Position numbers and translations under genes: made by a program | Notes under the pieces: generated by a model | What the model saw: the letters and a program-made list of their open reading frames with translations, nothing else | Databases searched by the model: none | Told to the model about the DNA's origin: nothing | Origin: Pseudomonas solani | Lineage (GTDB): Bacteria > Pseudomonadota > Gammaproteobacteria > Pseudomonadales > Pseudomonadaceae | Assembly (NCBI RefSeq): GCF_026072635.1 | Contig: NZ_AP023081.1 | Span: forward strand, 94,501 to 158,500 | Direction: 5' to 3' | DNA length: 64,000 bases | In this document: positions 38,786-48,831 of the stretch, one piece after another | Numbering within the stretch: the first letter of the stretch is position 1 | How the letters are laid out: every line of letters begins with the position of its first letter

Positions 38786-40792
38786 ATGTCTCTGCTGCCT
38801 GACCGCATTTCCAGCCGCCTGACCCTGGGCGCGATCTTCCTCCTGTTGCTCACCGCCCTCGCCGTGTTCGCCATCATGGTGTTCCGTGGCCAGCCCCGGG
38901 TGGTGGCGGAAAGTAACGCCCTGATCGAGCAGACCGGCAGCGCCATCGTCCGCCAGCTCGGCCTCAAGCTCGCCGGCATCGAGGGCCTGGCGGTGAGCAT
39001 GGCGCACCTGGCCGAGGTGCTGCCCCGGGAAGAGGCACAGTACCGCGACAACTACCCCAACCTGATCGACAACAGCGGCGATGCGGCCATCGCCGGCGGC
39101 GGCATCTGGCCGGAGCCGGGCGCCTTCACCGAAGGCGTCGACCGCCGCAGCTTCTTCTGGGCACGCGGTGCCAACGGTGCGCTGGAATACTCCGACGACT
39201 ACAACAAGCCCGAAGGCCCCGGTTACCACAACGACGCCTGGTACACCGGCGCGCGCAGCGCCAGCGGCAATGCCTGCACCTGGTCCGAGGCCTACCAGGA
39301 CCCGGTCAGCAAGGTGCCCATGGTCACCTGCAGCGTGCCCTACAAGCTGCAGGGCCGCTTCGCCGGGGTCAGCACCATCGACCTGCGCCTCGACGACCTC
39401 GCCGCCTTCCTCAAGGACCAGGGCAAGGTCACCGGCGGCTATGCCTTCGCCCTCGACCCGGCCGGCAACATCCTGTTCTTCCCCCTGCCGGGCAGCGGCG
39501 CCGAAGCCAGCATGCAGAAGTTCGACGACCTCGCCGCCCGTGAAGCCTGGCTGCAGCCGCTGGCGGAGGCCCGGCGCAAACTCGGCTCCAGCGGCACCGC
39601 CAGCGTGGCGCTGGACGACGACGCCCTGCTGGGCGAAGCCAGCCAGGCCAACCTCTTCGTGATGCCGCAAACCCGCTGGACCATCGGCCTGGTCACCCCT
39701 CAGGCGCGGGTCACCGGCCTGGCGCGCGCGCTCACCTACGAGTTGCTGGCGTTCCTCCTGCCGCTGCTGGGCCTGCTGCTGTTCTTCGTTTGGCTGGCCG
39801 GGCGCAAGGTGCTGGAGCAGCTCGGCGAAACCACCGCGCAGATCGACGCCCTCGGCAGCGGCCAGGGCCACGGCGGCGCGCTGACCATCCTCCGTGATGA
39901 CGAGATCGGCGGCCTGCGCCGTTCGGTCAACCAGTACGCCGGGCGCCTGCAGGGCATGCTCCAGGTGATCGCCGAGGAATCCCGCCGCTTGCAGGAAGAA
40001 GCCGCCAGCCTCGGCCGCCTCAGTGGCGCCCTGCTCCACCGCGCCGAGCAGCAACGCCAGGAAAACACCCAGCTGGCGGCGGCCATCACCGAGATGTCCT
40101 CCAGTGCCAACGAGGTGGCGCAGAACACCAACGACTGCGCCGACACCGCCCAGCGCTCCCAGGGCGTGGTCAGCGAAGGCCAGCAGAAGGTCAGTTCCAA
40201 CAGCCGCTCCATCCAGGCGCTGTCCAGCGAAATGGCCGCCGCCGCCGCGGTGATCGCGCGCCTGGAGCAAGACAGCCAGCAAGTGGGCGCCGTGCTCGAT
40301 GTGATCAAGGCCATCTCCGAGCAGACCAACCTGCTGGCCCTCAACGCCGCCATCGAAGCGGCGCGGGCCGGCGAGCAGGGCCGGGGCTTCGCTGTAGTCG
40401 CCGACGAGGTGCGCTCCCTGGCGGCCAAGACGCAGAGCTCGGCCAACGAGATCAGCACCATGATCGCCAGCCTGCAGCAGGCCTCGCGCCAGGCGGTGCA
40501 GGCCATGCAGGCCGGCGAGGCACGCACCCGCCATGCGGTGGAGGAAGCCGAAGGCGCGGCCACCGCGCTGTCGACCACGGTGCAGAGCTTCGACGACATC
40601 TCCCAGCGCGCCCAGCAGATAGCCGTCGCCGCCCAGGAGCAGAGCCACGTGACCCAGGAGATCAACGAACTGGCGGTGCGCATCCACTCGGTGAGCGAGG
40701 AAAACGCCCGCGATGCGGTGGACCTGGACACCCTCGGCCAGGCGATGCGCCAGTCGGCGACGCGCCTGGCGGAGCTGAGCCGGGGCCGCTGA
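38786..40792 (+). CDS. Methyl-accepting chemotaxis protein with periplasmic Cache-type sensor
   Basis: 668 residues. Membrane segments at about 12-34 and 317-339 enclose a sensor region of roughly 280 residues of Cache type (contains GDAAIAGGGIWPEPGAF, FFWARGANG and YNKPEGPGYHNDAWYTG). A HAMP linker and cytoplasmic signalling helices follow, with the conserved tip EQTNLLALNAAIEAARAGEQ near 511. The ligand cannot be read from sequence. The ATG at 38786 is preceded by GAGGAG at 7 bases; the longer frame from 38699 is rejected. There is no C-terminal pentapeptide for CheR docking. Confidence 0.93.
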   Translation: MSLLPDRISSRLTLGAIFLLLLTALAVFAIMVFRGQPRVVAESNALIEQTGSAIVRQLGLKLAGIEGLAVSMAHLAEVLPREEAQYRDNYPNLIDNSGDAAIAGGGIWPEPGAFTEGVDRRSFFWARGANGALEYSDDYNKPEGPGYHNDAWYTGARSASGNACTWSEAYQDPVSKVPMVTCSVPYKLQGRFAGVSTIDLRLDDLAAFLKDQGKVTGGYAFALDPAGNILFFPLPGSGAEASMQKFDDLAAREAWLQPLAEARRKLGSSGTASVALDDDALLGEASQANLFVMPQTRWTIGLVTPQARVTGLARALTYELLAFLLPLLGLLLFFVWLAGRKVLEQLGETTAQIDALGSGQGHGGALTILRDDEIGGLRRSVNQYAGRLQGMLQVIAEESRRLQEEAASLGRLSGALLHRAEQQRQENTQLAAAITEMSSSANEVAQNTNDCADTAQRSQGVVSEGQQKVSSNSRSIQALSSEMAAAAAVIARLEQDSQQVGAVLDVIKAISEQTNLLALNAAIEAARAGEQGRGFAVVADEVRSLAAKTQSSANEISTMIASLQQASRQAVQAMQAGEARTRHAVEEAEGAATALSTTVQSFDDISQRAQQIAVAAQEQSHVTQEINELAVRIHSVSEENARDAVDLDTLGQAMRQSATRLAELSRGR

Positions 40793-40871
40793 AGGCCGCG
40801 ACCCCATGCCGCCCTGGGTGAGGGGCGCCTGCTGCTAGCATGGCGCCCCCTCATTGCCACAAGGAACCGGC

Positions 40872-41156
40872 ATGCGCCTTCCTCGTACCTGTGTCCTGCT
40901 GCTCCCCCTCCTGCTCGGCGGCTGCGGCAGCTTCATCGCCCGCGGCGACAGCGCCCACCTGGTCGACGCCGACTACTACAAGGGCACCCAGGCCGACTGG
41001 CAGCTGCTGACCGATGGGCTGAACAGCGGCTACGCGCCCTTGACCCTGTTCTGCTGGATGTCGCTGGTCTGCCCGGTGGCCACTCTGGCCTCGATCCCAC
41101 TGGACCTGGTGGTGGACACCGCACTACTGCCCCACGACCACACCGCGCGGCCCTGA
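40872..41156 (+). CDS. YceK/YidQ-family lipoprotein
   Basis: 94 residues. Signal with lipobox LLLGGC, then GSFIARGDS, the family block YYKGTQADWQLL, and a hydrophobic stretch ending in SIPLDLVVDTALLP. A small lipoprotein of unknown function, conserved beside metH in pseudomonads as far as I recall. Start at 40872 with AAGGAA upstream. Confidence 0.87.
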   Translation: MRLPRTCVLLLPLLLGGCGSFIARGDSAHLVDADYYKGTQADWQLLTDGLNSGYAPLTLFCWMSLVCPVATLASIPLDLVVDTALLPHDHTARP

Positions 41157-41209
41157 AGGCCGCGTCGCCCCTACTTAAGCACGAACGCCGGTGGTAGGAT
41201 TCGCGCCCC

Positions 41210-42244
41210 ATGCGCATCCAAGACCTGCACGACCGCCTTGCCGCCCTCGGCGCCAAACCCATCCACCGTGGGCGGGTGATCCGCGCCTGGCTGCAGGGCA
41301 AGCCCCTCGATGCCTGCACCCTGCGCCAGCAAGCCCAGGACTTCCTGCCCATCAGCGTGCGTGAAGGCCTGCCGGCCCTGGCCGAGGAGCTGGACAACCT
41401 CGCGCGGCTGCGCTCCGAGCATCCCGCCGCCGACGGCTCGGCACGGCTGCTGGTGGGCCTGGCCGACGGCCAGATGGTCGAAAGCGTGCTGCTGCCCCGC
41501 GACGGCCTGTGCGTCTCCAGCCAGGTCGGCTGCGCCGTGGGTTGCGTGTTCTGCATGACCGGCAAGAGCGGCCTGCTGCGCCAGGTCGGCAGCCTGGAGA
41601 TCGTCGCCCAGGTGGCCCTGGCGCGGCGCTACCGCAAGGTGAAGAAGGTGGTGTTCATGGGCATGGGCGAGCCGGCCCACAACCTCGACAACGTGCTGGA
41701 GGCCATCGACCTGCTGGGCACCGACGGCGGTATCGGCCACAAGAACCTGGTGTTCTCCACCGTGGGCGACCCGCGCGTCTTCGAGCGCCTGCCCCAGCAG
41801 CGGGTCAAGCCGGCCCTGGCGCTGTCGCTGCACAGCAGCCGTGCCGAGTTGCGCGAACAACTGCTGCCCAAGGCGCCGCGCATCAGCCCCGAGGAACTGG
41901 TGGAGCTGGGCGAAGCCTATGCCCGCACCACGGACTACCCCATCCAGTACCAGTGGACGCTGCTCGCCGGCATCAACGACAGCCAGGAGGAAGCCGACGG
42001 CATCCTGCGCCTGCTCAAGGGCAAGTTCGCGGTGATGAACCTCATCCCCTACAACAGCCTGGAAGCGGACGACTACCAGCGCCCGGGCGGTGATCGCATC
42101 ATCGAGCTGGTGCGCTACCTGCACAGCCGTGGCGTGCTCACCAAGGTGCGCAATTCCGCCGGCCAGGACATCGATGGCGGCTGTGGCCAGTTGCGCGCCC
42201 GCGCCGAGAAGGTCAACACCCGCCTGCTGCATCCCGTGCATTGA
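41210..42244 (+). CDS. RlmN-like radical SAM RNA methyltransferase
   Basis: 344 residues. The radical SAM cluster motif is Cys108, Cys112 and Cys115 in VGCAVGCVFCMTG. FMGMGEPAHNLDNVL and LALSLHSS follow the RlmN pattern, and the second catalytic Cys is near 325 in DGGCGQL. RlmN/Cfr enzymes methylate C2 or C8 of adenosine in rRNA. This is shorter and more divergent than the standard RlmN of the genus, so it is a paralogue of uncertain target. Starts 53 bases after the lipoprotein gene. Confidence 0.85.
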   Translation: MRIQDLHDRLAALGAKPIHRGRVIRAWLQGKPLDACTLRQQAQDFLPISVREGLPALAEELDNLARLRSEHPAADGSARLLVGLADGQMVESVLLPRDGLCVSSQVGCAVGCVFCMTGKSGLLRQVGSLEIVAQVALARRYRKVKKVVFMGMGEPAHNLDNVLEAIDLLGTDGGIGHKNLVFSTVGDPRVFERLPQQRVKPALALSLHSSRAELREQLLPKAPRISPEELVELGEAYARTTDYPIQYQWTLLAGINDSQEEADGILRLLKGKFAVMNLIPYNSLEADDYQRPGGDRIIELVRYLHSRGVLTKVRNSAGQDIDGGCGQLRARAEKVNTRLLHPVH

Positions 42245-42296
42245 TCCGGGCAACCTGCCGGGGGCGAGCTAAGCTTGTGCCCCACGGAGGTGCACC

Positions 42297-42527
42297 ATGG
42301 ACGACAGCAAGATCGACGACGACAACCAACGCCCCCTGACCTTCCGCGAGATGCTCCACAGCGTCGCGGCGGCCGCCTTCGGCGTGCAGAGCGGCAAGAA
42401 CCGCTCGCGGGACTTCAGCCGTGGCAAGCCCAGCCACTTCATCATCCTCGGGGTGCTCTTCACCCTGGTGTTCGCGCTGACGCTGTTCGGCGTGGTCAAG
42501 CTGGTGCTGCACCTCGCCGGGCTGTAG
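42297..42527 (+). CDS. DUF2970 small membrane protein
   Basis: 76 residues. The family pattern FREMLHSVAAAAFGVQSGKNR precedes a single membrane segment (about 48-70, FIILGVLFTLVFALTLFGVV). Conserved in beta- and gammaproteobacteria; function unknown. ATG preceded by CGGAGG at 6 bases. Confidence 0.87.
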   Translation: MDDSKIDDDNQRPLTFREMLHSVAAAAFGVQSGKNRSRDFSRGKPSHFIILGVLFTLVFALTLFGVVKLVLHLAGL

Positions 42528-42533
42528 TGCGTG

Positions 42534-43622
42534 TCAATCCAGCAGCGGAGACAGGGAAAAGCGGTAGCCGGAGAAGTCCGGGTGCCCACGCGCACCGAAA
42601 TCGCGGAACCTGACGCCGTAGCCCGGCTGTTGGAGGTGCTTCAGCAACTGCCGAGCCTGTCGCGCATCCAGCCGGGTGAACAACCGCGCGCGCTGGTCCG
42701 CGCCGCCGAAACGGGCAAAATCCTGCCCAGCGTCGTAATCCGCCAGCATCACCAGTGCCCAGCCACCCAAGGTGAAGTGCCCGCCCACCAGCACATCCAC
42801 GCGCCCATCGACACGCGCCTGCAGCACCTCGGGAGAGTTGTTCAGCGCGGAGAAATGCAAGCGCCCACGCACCTGCGCGCCCAACTCATCGGCAGCCTGC
42901 ATGGCGCCGAAGGCCATCGCGTCATTGGCCGCCCATACCAGGCTGACCCTCGGATAGCGTGGTAGCAGTTGGCGGGCCTGCTCTAGAGCCCGGCCACGGT
43001 CCCACTCGGCATACACGAGCTGGCGCAGCCTGACATCCGGGTTGGCTGCCAGCACCCGCTGCAACCCCGCCTCCCGGAGGCGGGCCGCGGGCGTCTGCTT
43101 CACGCCGGAGAACGCCAGCATCTCGATCCCACCCTGTGGCTGCACACGGCGCTGCTGGCGGATCAGCTCCTCGGCCATCAGCGCCCCGGCCTCCTCGTCA
43201 TTGGGCACCAGGCTGCCGATCCAGTTGCCATAGCGCTCGCGCGGGCCGCCGGCCAGGCCGCGTTGCTCATCCGTCAAGGTGCTATTGACGATGAACAAGC
43301 GCACCCCGCTGCCCTGCCCCAGCCGGAGAATCTCCGGTGCGACGTACTGCTCGTTGACGAATACCAGGTAGTCGGGGCGCTGCGCCTCGGGCCCCAGGAG
43401 CGCTGCGCGGGCCTGACCCAGCATGCGCGCGTTGTCACGCTCGGCGAACTCGATGCGCAATTCCATACCCAGGTCATCGGCAGCCGCGCGCATGAATTCT
43501 GCGTAGCTGCGCCAGAACGGCTCGTCGCTACGACCGGGGTTGAGAAACACAACGGAGGCGGCCTGCGCCAGGTCACAACAGAACAGCCCCATGCACAAGG
43601 CCAGGGAGCGTGGGAAGGACAT
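42534..43622 (-). CDS. Periplasmic substrate-binding protein (sugar-binding type)
   Basis: 362 residues with a signal peptide MSFPRSLALCMGLFCCDLAQA and a two-lobed type I periplasmic-binding fold: SVVFLNPGRSDEPFW at the N-terminus, ELIRQQ and IEMLAFSGVKQTPAARLREAG in the middle, VWAANDAMAFGAMQAADELG for the conserved hinge region. No permease or ATPase is adjacent, so it may serve a sensor or an unlinked transporter. The ATG at 43622 is preferred to 43670. Convergent with DUF2970 with 6 bases between stops. Confidence 0.8.
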   Translation of the reverse strand: MSFPRSLALCMGLFCCDLAQAASVVFLNPGRSDEPFWRSYAEFMRAAADDLGMELRIEFAERDNARMLGQARAALLGPEAQRPDYLVFVNEQYVAPEILRLGQGSGVRLFIVNSTLTDEQRGLAGGPRERYGNWIGSLVPNDEEAGALMAEELIRQQRRVQPQGGIEMLAFSGVKQTPAARLREAGLQRVLAANPDVRLRQLVYAEWDRGRALEQARQLLPRYPRVSLVWAANDAMAFGAMQAADELGAQVRGRLHFSALNNSPEVLQARVDGRVDVLVGGHFTLGGWALVMLADYDAGQDFARFGGADQRARLFTRLDARQARQLLKHLQQPGYGVRFRDFGARGHPDFSGYRFSLSPLLD

Positions 43623-43692
43623 CAAGGAAAACCTTTTCGTCGAATGCGCTGCAGTATACCCGCGCCACACCCCGCCGCCTCGCTTGCTCCTG

Positions 43693-43806
43693 CTACTGGT
43701 GGCTGACCCAAAACACCGCCGTGGCGACCACGATCAGGATGAGGCAGAAAATCGCGACGGCATCGATGCCGCTGTCCGAGCTGGAGTTTTCGGTGTGATC
43801 GTTCAT
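43693..43806 (-). CDS. 37-residue single-pass membrane protein
   Basis: MNDHTENSSSDSGIDAVAIF followed by CLILIVVATAVFWVSHQ, with AAGGGG ahead of the ATG. A polar N-terminus and one membrane helix, so inserted in the inner membrane. The clean ribosome site and coherent topology argue that it is real despite its size. It has its own spacer from the binding-protein gene 3' of it. Function unknown. Confidence 0.72.
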   Translation of the reverse strand: MNDHTENSSSDSGIDAVAIFCLILIVVATAVFWVSHQ

Positions 43807-44029
43807 GGCATCCCCTTGTTGTGGTTATGGGTGCTACGCCCACGAGTTAAGACCAGGACCGGCAACCTCTCAAGCCGACGCGATGGCCCTCTCCCCCGCC
43901 CGGTAACCCCGTGCAACGGAAAAACATGAGCCAGGCAGCAGAAACAGGCATTGACGAGGCGATAGCGGGGGTCGCGCCCGGCCCGGATGAATTACCATCG
44001 GCCATCGCACCGCCAAGGACAGGTTCATC

Positions 44030-47000
44030 ATGTTGCAGAAGTTGCTGGAAAAAATCGGCCTCTCCACCCCCGCTACCCCCTTCACCAAGCATGTCGCCGA
44101 AAGCCTCGAGGTGCTCGACATCCTCGTCCCGGGCCTGGCGACCCGCGCCGCCAGCTACGTGCTCAGCGGCCGTGACGAGACGGTGCTGCTCGACCTGGGC
44201 AAGCTCAACGGCGAAGAGGCCGTGGTGCTGCTCGACCAGCCGGCCACCATGGGCTGGTGGCACCCCTCGGGCAACGTGCGCAACGACGCGCAAAAGCACA
44301 AGAAGCGCATCAACGCCGCCGCCAACGCCCGCGCCCGCCTCTATATAGTCACCCCGGAAACCGACCCGCTGGCCCTCGCCCGCTTCGGCAAGGTGCTCGC
44401 GGCCGCCTGCCAGGGCGCCAACCTGGTGCGCACCGCCAAGGTGCCCGACTGGTTCATCTACCTGGTGGTGGATGCCCTGCACACCACGGTGAAGAACCTC
44501 GGCAACAAGCACGGCGAGGACATGCGCAAGCACTGGAACTTCGCCCTGCTGACACGCCTGCTGGCGGTGGACGAACTGCCGGCGGACGACGCCCTGCTGC
44601 TGGTCCTCGACCGTCGCGACCTCAACGATTACCACTGGCGTGAAATCGCCACCCTGCTCGCCCTCCCCGGCACCAGCGACTACCTGCTGCAGCACCCCGA
44701 GAGCACCCGCGCCCTGCCCGGCCAATTGTCGGCGGGCGGCTGCCTGACCCTGGTAGAGCTGCTCGGTAACCATCGCCCCCTGGCCGATGCCTTTGCCGAC
44801 GTGCTGGTACGCCTGGCGGTGAGCGCGGCCAAGAGCGTGCGCAGCGCCGCCGCGCCGCACGTCGAGGCGCTGCCGCTGGAGGTCAAGCTCAGCCATCTGC
44901 AACACCTGCTGGAAACCGGCGCCAACAGCGAGCGCGCCCAGGCCGCCGACATGCTCGCCCGCAGCGGCGAGGAAGCCCGCGCCCTGCTCCAGGCACGCCT
45001 GGAGGTGGAAAGCTCCAAGCCCGTGCAGCAGGCCCTGAGCAATGCCCTGGCGCGCCTGGACAGCCAGACCCGCGCCCAGCAGGAGGAACTGCCCGAGGCC
45101 AGCGACTTCGAGCGCTGCGCCGAGGTCCAGCTCGGCGATGCGGTGCTGGAGCTGCTGCGCCAGAACCTCGTGGAGCTGCTGGAGGAAAGCCGCATCTCCG
45201 CCGAGGAGGAGGTCCGCCAGAACCTCGAACACAAGCGCAAGTGGGACTGGCAGCAGAAGACCTACAAGTCGCTGCAGGCGCTGGGCGAGTCGGACCTGCG
45301 CAACGCCCTGGAGCGCCTCAACGGCGCGGCGCGCGGCAAGTTCCCGAACGGCATAGACCTGGTGCTGCAATACAAGGGGCGCCTGGCCGCCAACCCCGAC
45401 GTCAACCTGCTGCACATCCTCCGCTCCCCTGCCAACCGCCATTTCAACTGGTACCAGGTCGCCCAGTGGCTCAAGGGCGACGCCCTGCAGCGCCTGGACC
45501 TGCGCACCCTGGAAGACGCCCTGCAACGCAGTGGCCATGAAGACCCGGCGCGGGCCACGGCGGACATCTGCTTCGGCTGGAACTCGCCCATCGGGCAGAT
45601 CGCCCCGGAGCGCGTCTGGCCCTTCTTCGCCGCGCACCCCGAGTTCATCGAAGAGGCCTTCGGCCTGCGCCCCGCTCCGGGCCGCTACAGCTACAGCGTG
45701 GCCACCACGCTGACCCTGCTCGAGCAGTTCCCCGTCCTGCCGGCGCGCTTCATCCCCGTGCTGCTGGAGCTGGCCCTGGGCAGCAGCAAGACCAACCGCG
45801 CCGAAGCCCAGCAACTGCTGGAGACCCTGCCGGACATCGGCGATCGCGCCGTGGAGGCCCTGGCTTCGAGCAAGCAGGAGATCCGCACCCTGGCCGCCGA
45901 ATGGCTGCAGCGCCTGGGCTACCGCGAGGCGATTCCCGCGCTGAAGGCGACCCTGGCCAAGGAAAAGCGCGAAACCGTACGCGCCGCCCTGCTCACCACC
46001 CTGGAAAGCCTCGGCGAAGACATCTCCGGCCACCTGGCCCCGGACGTGCTGCTGGCCGAGGCGCAGAAAGGCCTGCAAACCAAGCCGCCGGCCAGCCTCG
46101 CGTGGCTCGACCTGGACCACTTGCCCGCCTGCCAGTGGCTGGACGGCACCCCGGTGGAACCGGCCATCCTGCGCTGGTGGGTGATCCTCGCCTGCAAGCT
46201 CAAGGAGCCCGCCGGCAACGGCCTGCTCAACCGCTACCTGGAGCGCCTCGCCCCTGCCAGCCGCAACGCCCTGGGCAAGAGCCTGCTGCTGGCCTTCATC
46301 GCCCAGGACACCCGCAACCCGACCCTGGAAGAGGCCATCGCCTACGCCCAGGCCAATGTCGCGCGGCAGATGCAGAACTACCAGGCCTGGGCGAAGTACT
46401 CGCCCGAGTACGCCGACATCACCCAGGAACAGGCCTTCGAATCGCTCAAGCGCGAGCACCTGGGCACCTACCTGGGCAGCGCCATCGCCGACAAGGGCAT
46501 CCTCGCCCTCACCTGGCACACCACCGGCCACGAGCAGGTGAGCCTGATCCAGGCCTACATGCGCGACCACTACCCGCGTCGCTCGCAGATCGAAGCCATG
46601 CTCAGCGCCGCCGCCAACAGCAACGAGCCGCTGGTGATCCAGCTGCTGCTGTCCATCGCCCGCCGCCACCGCACCGCCTCGGTCCAGACCCGCGCCCGCG
46701 AGCTGGTGGAGCAGATCGCCCAGCGCAACGGCTGGAGCGCCGACGAACTGGCCGACCGCACCATCCCCAGCGCCGGCTTCGACGAAAACGGCGTGCTCGC
46801 CCTGCAGTACGGCGAGCGCCTGTTCACCGCGCGCCTCGATGCCGCGCTCAAGCTGGAGCTGTGCAACCCCGACGGCAAGGTGGTCAAGGCCCTGCCGGAG
46901 CCGCGTAAGAGCGACGACCCGGCGCTGATCAAGGAGGCCAAGACGCAGCTCTCCACCAGCAAGAAGGAGCTCAAGCAGGTGATCGACCTGCAGAGCCAGC

Positions 47001-47737
47001 GCCTCTACGAAGCCATGTGCGCAGCGCGCCTGTGGCCCGTGGCCGAGTGGCGCGAGTACCTGCAGCAGCACCCGATCATGCGCCACCTGCTGCAGCGCCT
47101 GGTCTGGGCCGAGGTGGGCGCCGAGGGGGCGACGCGCCTGTTCCGCCCCACCGAGGACGGCAGCCTGATCGACCTCGACGATGACGAGGTGGAGCTGGCC
47201 GACGGCAGCCTCGTGCGCCTCGCCCACGCCGCCCTGGTGGATGGCGAAACGGCCAAGGGCTGGGTCCGCCATTTCAAGGACTACAAGGTCAAGCCGCTGT
47301 TCGCGCAGATGTCGCGCCAGCTGCCGGAGATCAGCGCCGAAGCCGTCGCCGACCAGGAGAGCGGCAACGCCATCGGCGACCGCCTGGGCTGGCTGAGCGA
47401 CACCTTCACCCTGCGCGGCGTGCTGACCAAGCTCGGCTACCAGCGCGCGGCCGCCGAGGACGGAGGCTTCTTCGACCACTACTTCAAGGAATTCACCAGC
47501 CTGGGCCTGCGCGTGAATATCGGCTTCACCGGCAACTGCCTGCCGGAGGAGAACGTCCCCGCCGCGCTGACCCGGCTCACCTTCGAGAAGATGGGCCATC
47601 GCTGGTCCGGTGGCGACAGCCTGCCGCTGGCCGACATCCCGCCGGTCCTGCTCGCCGAAACCTACGCCGACTACCGCGCCGCCGCCGATGCCTGCGTCGG
47701 CTTCGATCCCCAGTGGGAGAAGAAGACCCCATGGTAA
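44030..47737 (+). CDS. DUF4132 domain protein (YehI-like)
   Basis: 1235 residues, cytoplasmic, mostly helical. Several stretches (for example EIRTLAAEWLQRLGYREAIPALKATL at about 620-650) look like HEAT-type repeats. The C-terminal third carries the DUF4132 signature (QRNGWSADELADRTIPSAGFDENG near 905-925). It heads a five-gene block with a MoxR ATPase, DUF5682, VWA and SWIM proteins, the same set as E. coli yehI-L-M-P-Q. Its stop overlaps the start of the ATPase gene (ATGGTAA). Inference: a scaffold or substrate-recognition part of a MoxR-VWA machine. Confidence 0.83.
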   Translation: MLQKLLEKIGLSTPATPFTKHVAESLEVLDILVPGLATRAASYVLSGRDETVLLDLGKLNGEEAVVLLDQPATMGWWHPSGNVRNDAQKHKKRINAAANARARLYIVTPETDPLALARFGKVLAAACQGANLVRTAKVPDWFIYLVVDALHTTVKNLGNKHGEDMRKHWNFALLTRLLAVDELPADDALLLVLDRRDLNDYHWREIATLLALPGTSDYLLQHPESTRALPGQLSAGGCLTLVELLGNHRPLADAFADVLVRLAVSAAKSVRSAAAPHVEALPLEVKLSHLQHLLETGANSERAQAADMLARSGEEARALLQARLEVESSKPVQQALSNALARLDSQTRAQQEELPEASDFERCAEVQLGDAVLELLRQNLVELLEESRISAEEEVRQNLEHKRKWDWQQKTYKSLQALGESDLRNALERLNGAARGKFPNGIDLVLQYKGRLAANPDVNLLHILRSPANRHFNWYQVAQWLKGDALQRLDLRTLEDALQRSGHEDPARATADICFGWNSPIGQIAPERVWPFFAAHPEFIEEAFGLRPAPGRYSYSVATTLTLLEQFPVLPARFIPVLLELALGSSKTNRAEAQQLLETLPDIGDRAVEALASSKQEIRTLAAEWLQRLGYREAIPALKATLAKEKRETVRAALLTTLESLGEDISGHLAPDVLLAEAQKGLQTKPPASLAWLDLDHLPACQWLDGTPVEPAILRWWVILACKLKEPAGNGLLNRYLERLAPASRNALGKSLLLAFIAQDTRNPTLEEAIAYAQANVARQMQNYQAWAKYSPEYADITQEQAFESLKREHLGTYLGSAIADKGILALTWHTTGHEQVSLIQAYMRDHYPRRSQIEAMLSAAANSNEPLVIQLLLSIARRHRTASVQTRARELVEQIAQRNGWSADELADRTIPSAGFDENGVLALQYGERLFTARLDAALKLELCNPDGKVVKALPEPRKSDDPALIKEAKTQLSTSKKELKQVIDLQSQRLYEAMCAARLWPVAEWREYLQQHPIMRHLLQRLVWAEVGAEGATRLFRPTEDGSLIDLDDDEVELADGSLVRLAHAALVDGETAKGWVRHFKDYKVKPLFAQMSRQLPEISAEAVADQESGNAIGDRLGWLSDTFTLRGVLTKLGYQRAAAEDGGFFDHYFKEFTSLGLRVNIGFTGNCLPEENVPAALTRLTFEKMGHRWSGGDSLPLADIPPVLLAETYADYRAAADACVGFDPQWEKKTPW

Positions 47738-48828
47738 GCACCGTTCTCCGCCAGGCTGCGGAACAGCATTTCGCCGAGGAACTGCAACGCCTGGCCCAGG
47801 CCGACCAGCAGGCCGGCGCCGACCTGCCGCCCGGCTGGCTGCGCTCGCCGCGCTCGGTGCGACGCTTCATCCTCGGTGACGAGGCGCTCGGCATCAGCCG
47901 CAAGTTCTACGGCGACGATGCCCTGGTGGACCGCGCCATCGTCACCCTGCTCGGCCGCCAGGGCCTGATGCTGGTGGGCGAGCCGGGCACGGCCAAGTCG
48001 ATGCTCTCCGAGCTGCTCGCCGCCGCCATCAGCGGTGATTCGATGCTCACCATCCAGGGCACCGCCGGCACCACCGAAGACCACATCAAGTACTCCTGGA
48101 ACTACGCCCTGCTGCTGGCCGAAGGCCCGACCCCGCGCGCCCTGGTGGGCTCGCCGCTGCACCAGGGAATGAGCCAGGGCAAGCTGGTGCGCTTCGAGGA
48201 GATCACCCGCTGCCCGCCGGAGATCCAGGACGTGCTGATCTCCCTGCTCTCGGAAAAGCAGATGATGATCCCCGAGCTGGGCGAGACCGGGCGGTTGCAC
48301 GCCCGCCCCGGCTTCAACCTGATCGCCACCGCCAACCTGCGCGACCGGGGCGTGCACGAGATGTCCGCCGCCCTCAAGCGCCGCTTCAACTTCGAGACGG
48401 TGCGCCCCATCGCCGACGGCGAGTTCGAGGTGGAACTGGTGATGCGCCAGCTGCTGCGGGAACTGGGCGAGGAGGCCGGCAAGGTGGTGGTCGAGCGCGA
48501 CGTCATCGGCCTGCTGGTCACCGTGTTCCAGGAGCTGCGCGGCGGCACCACCCGCGAGGGCACCGCGATCAAGGCGCCGGACGCGGTCATGTCCACCGCC
48601 GAGGCGGTCAGCGTGGCCTACGCCGCCGCGCTGGAGGCCCGCTACCTCGGCGACGGCCGCCTGGGCCCGGCCGAGCTGGCGCGGCAACTGCTCGGCGTGG
48701 TGTTCAAGGACAACCGCGACGACGCCAAGCGCCTGCGCCATTACCTGGACAGCGTGGTGCGCGAGCGCGCCCGCCGCGACGGCCAGTGGAAGCACTTCTT
48801 CGACGCCAGCAAGGGCCTGTTGGACTGA
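47731..48828 (+). CDS. MoxR-type AAA+ ATPase (YehL-like)
   Basis: 365 residues. Walker A GEPGTAKS at 83-90, Walker B LVRFEE at 152-157, sensor 1 in LIATANLRDRG near 205, and the arginine finger in ALKRRF. MoxR ATPases work as chaperone-like motors with VWA proteins, inserting metal or cofactor or remodelling complexes. The ATG at 47731 overlaps the DUF4132 stop; a GTG at 47713 is less likely. The next gene starts 3 bases after its stop. Confidence 0.9.
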   Translation: MVSTVLRQAAEQHFAEELQRLAQADQQAGADLPPGWLRSPRSVRRFILGDEALGISRKFYGDDALVDRAIVTLLGRQGLMLVGEPGTAKSMLSELLAAAISGDSMLTIQGTAGTTEDHIKYSWNYALLLAEGPTPRALVGSPLHQGMSQGKLVRFEEITRCPPEIQDVLISLLSEKQMMIPELGETGRLHARPGFNLIATANLRDRGVHEMSAALKRRFNFETVRPIADGEFEVELVMRQLLRELGEEAGKVVVERDVIGLLVTVFQELRGGTTREGTAIKAPDAVMSTAEAVSVAYAAALEARYLGDGRLGPAELARQLLGVVFKDNRDDAKRLRHYLDSVVRERARRDGQWKHFFDASKGLLD

Positions 48829-48831
48829 CCC

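Noticed and set aside
43847..47599. A 1250-residue antisense frame opposite the DUF4132 gene
   Set aside because: Same cause. The plus-strand frame has the family signature and overlapping operon partners.
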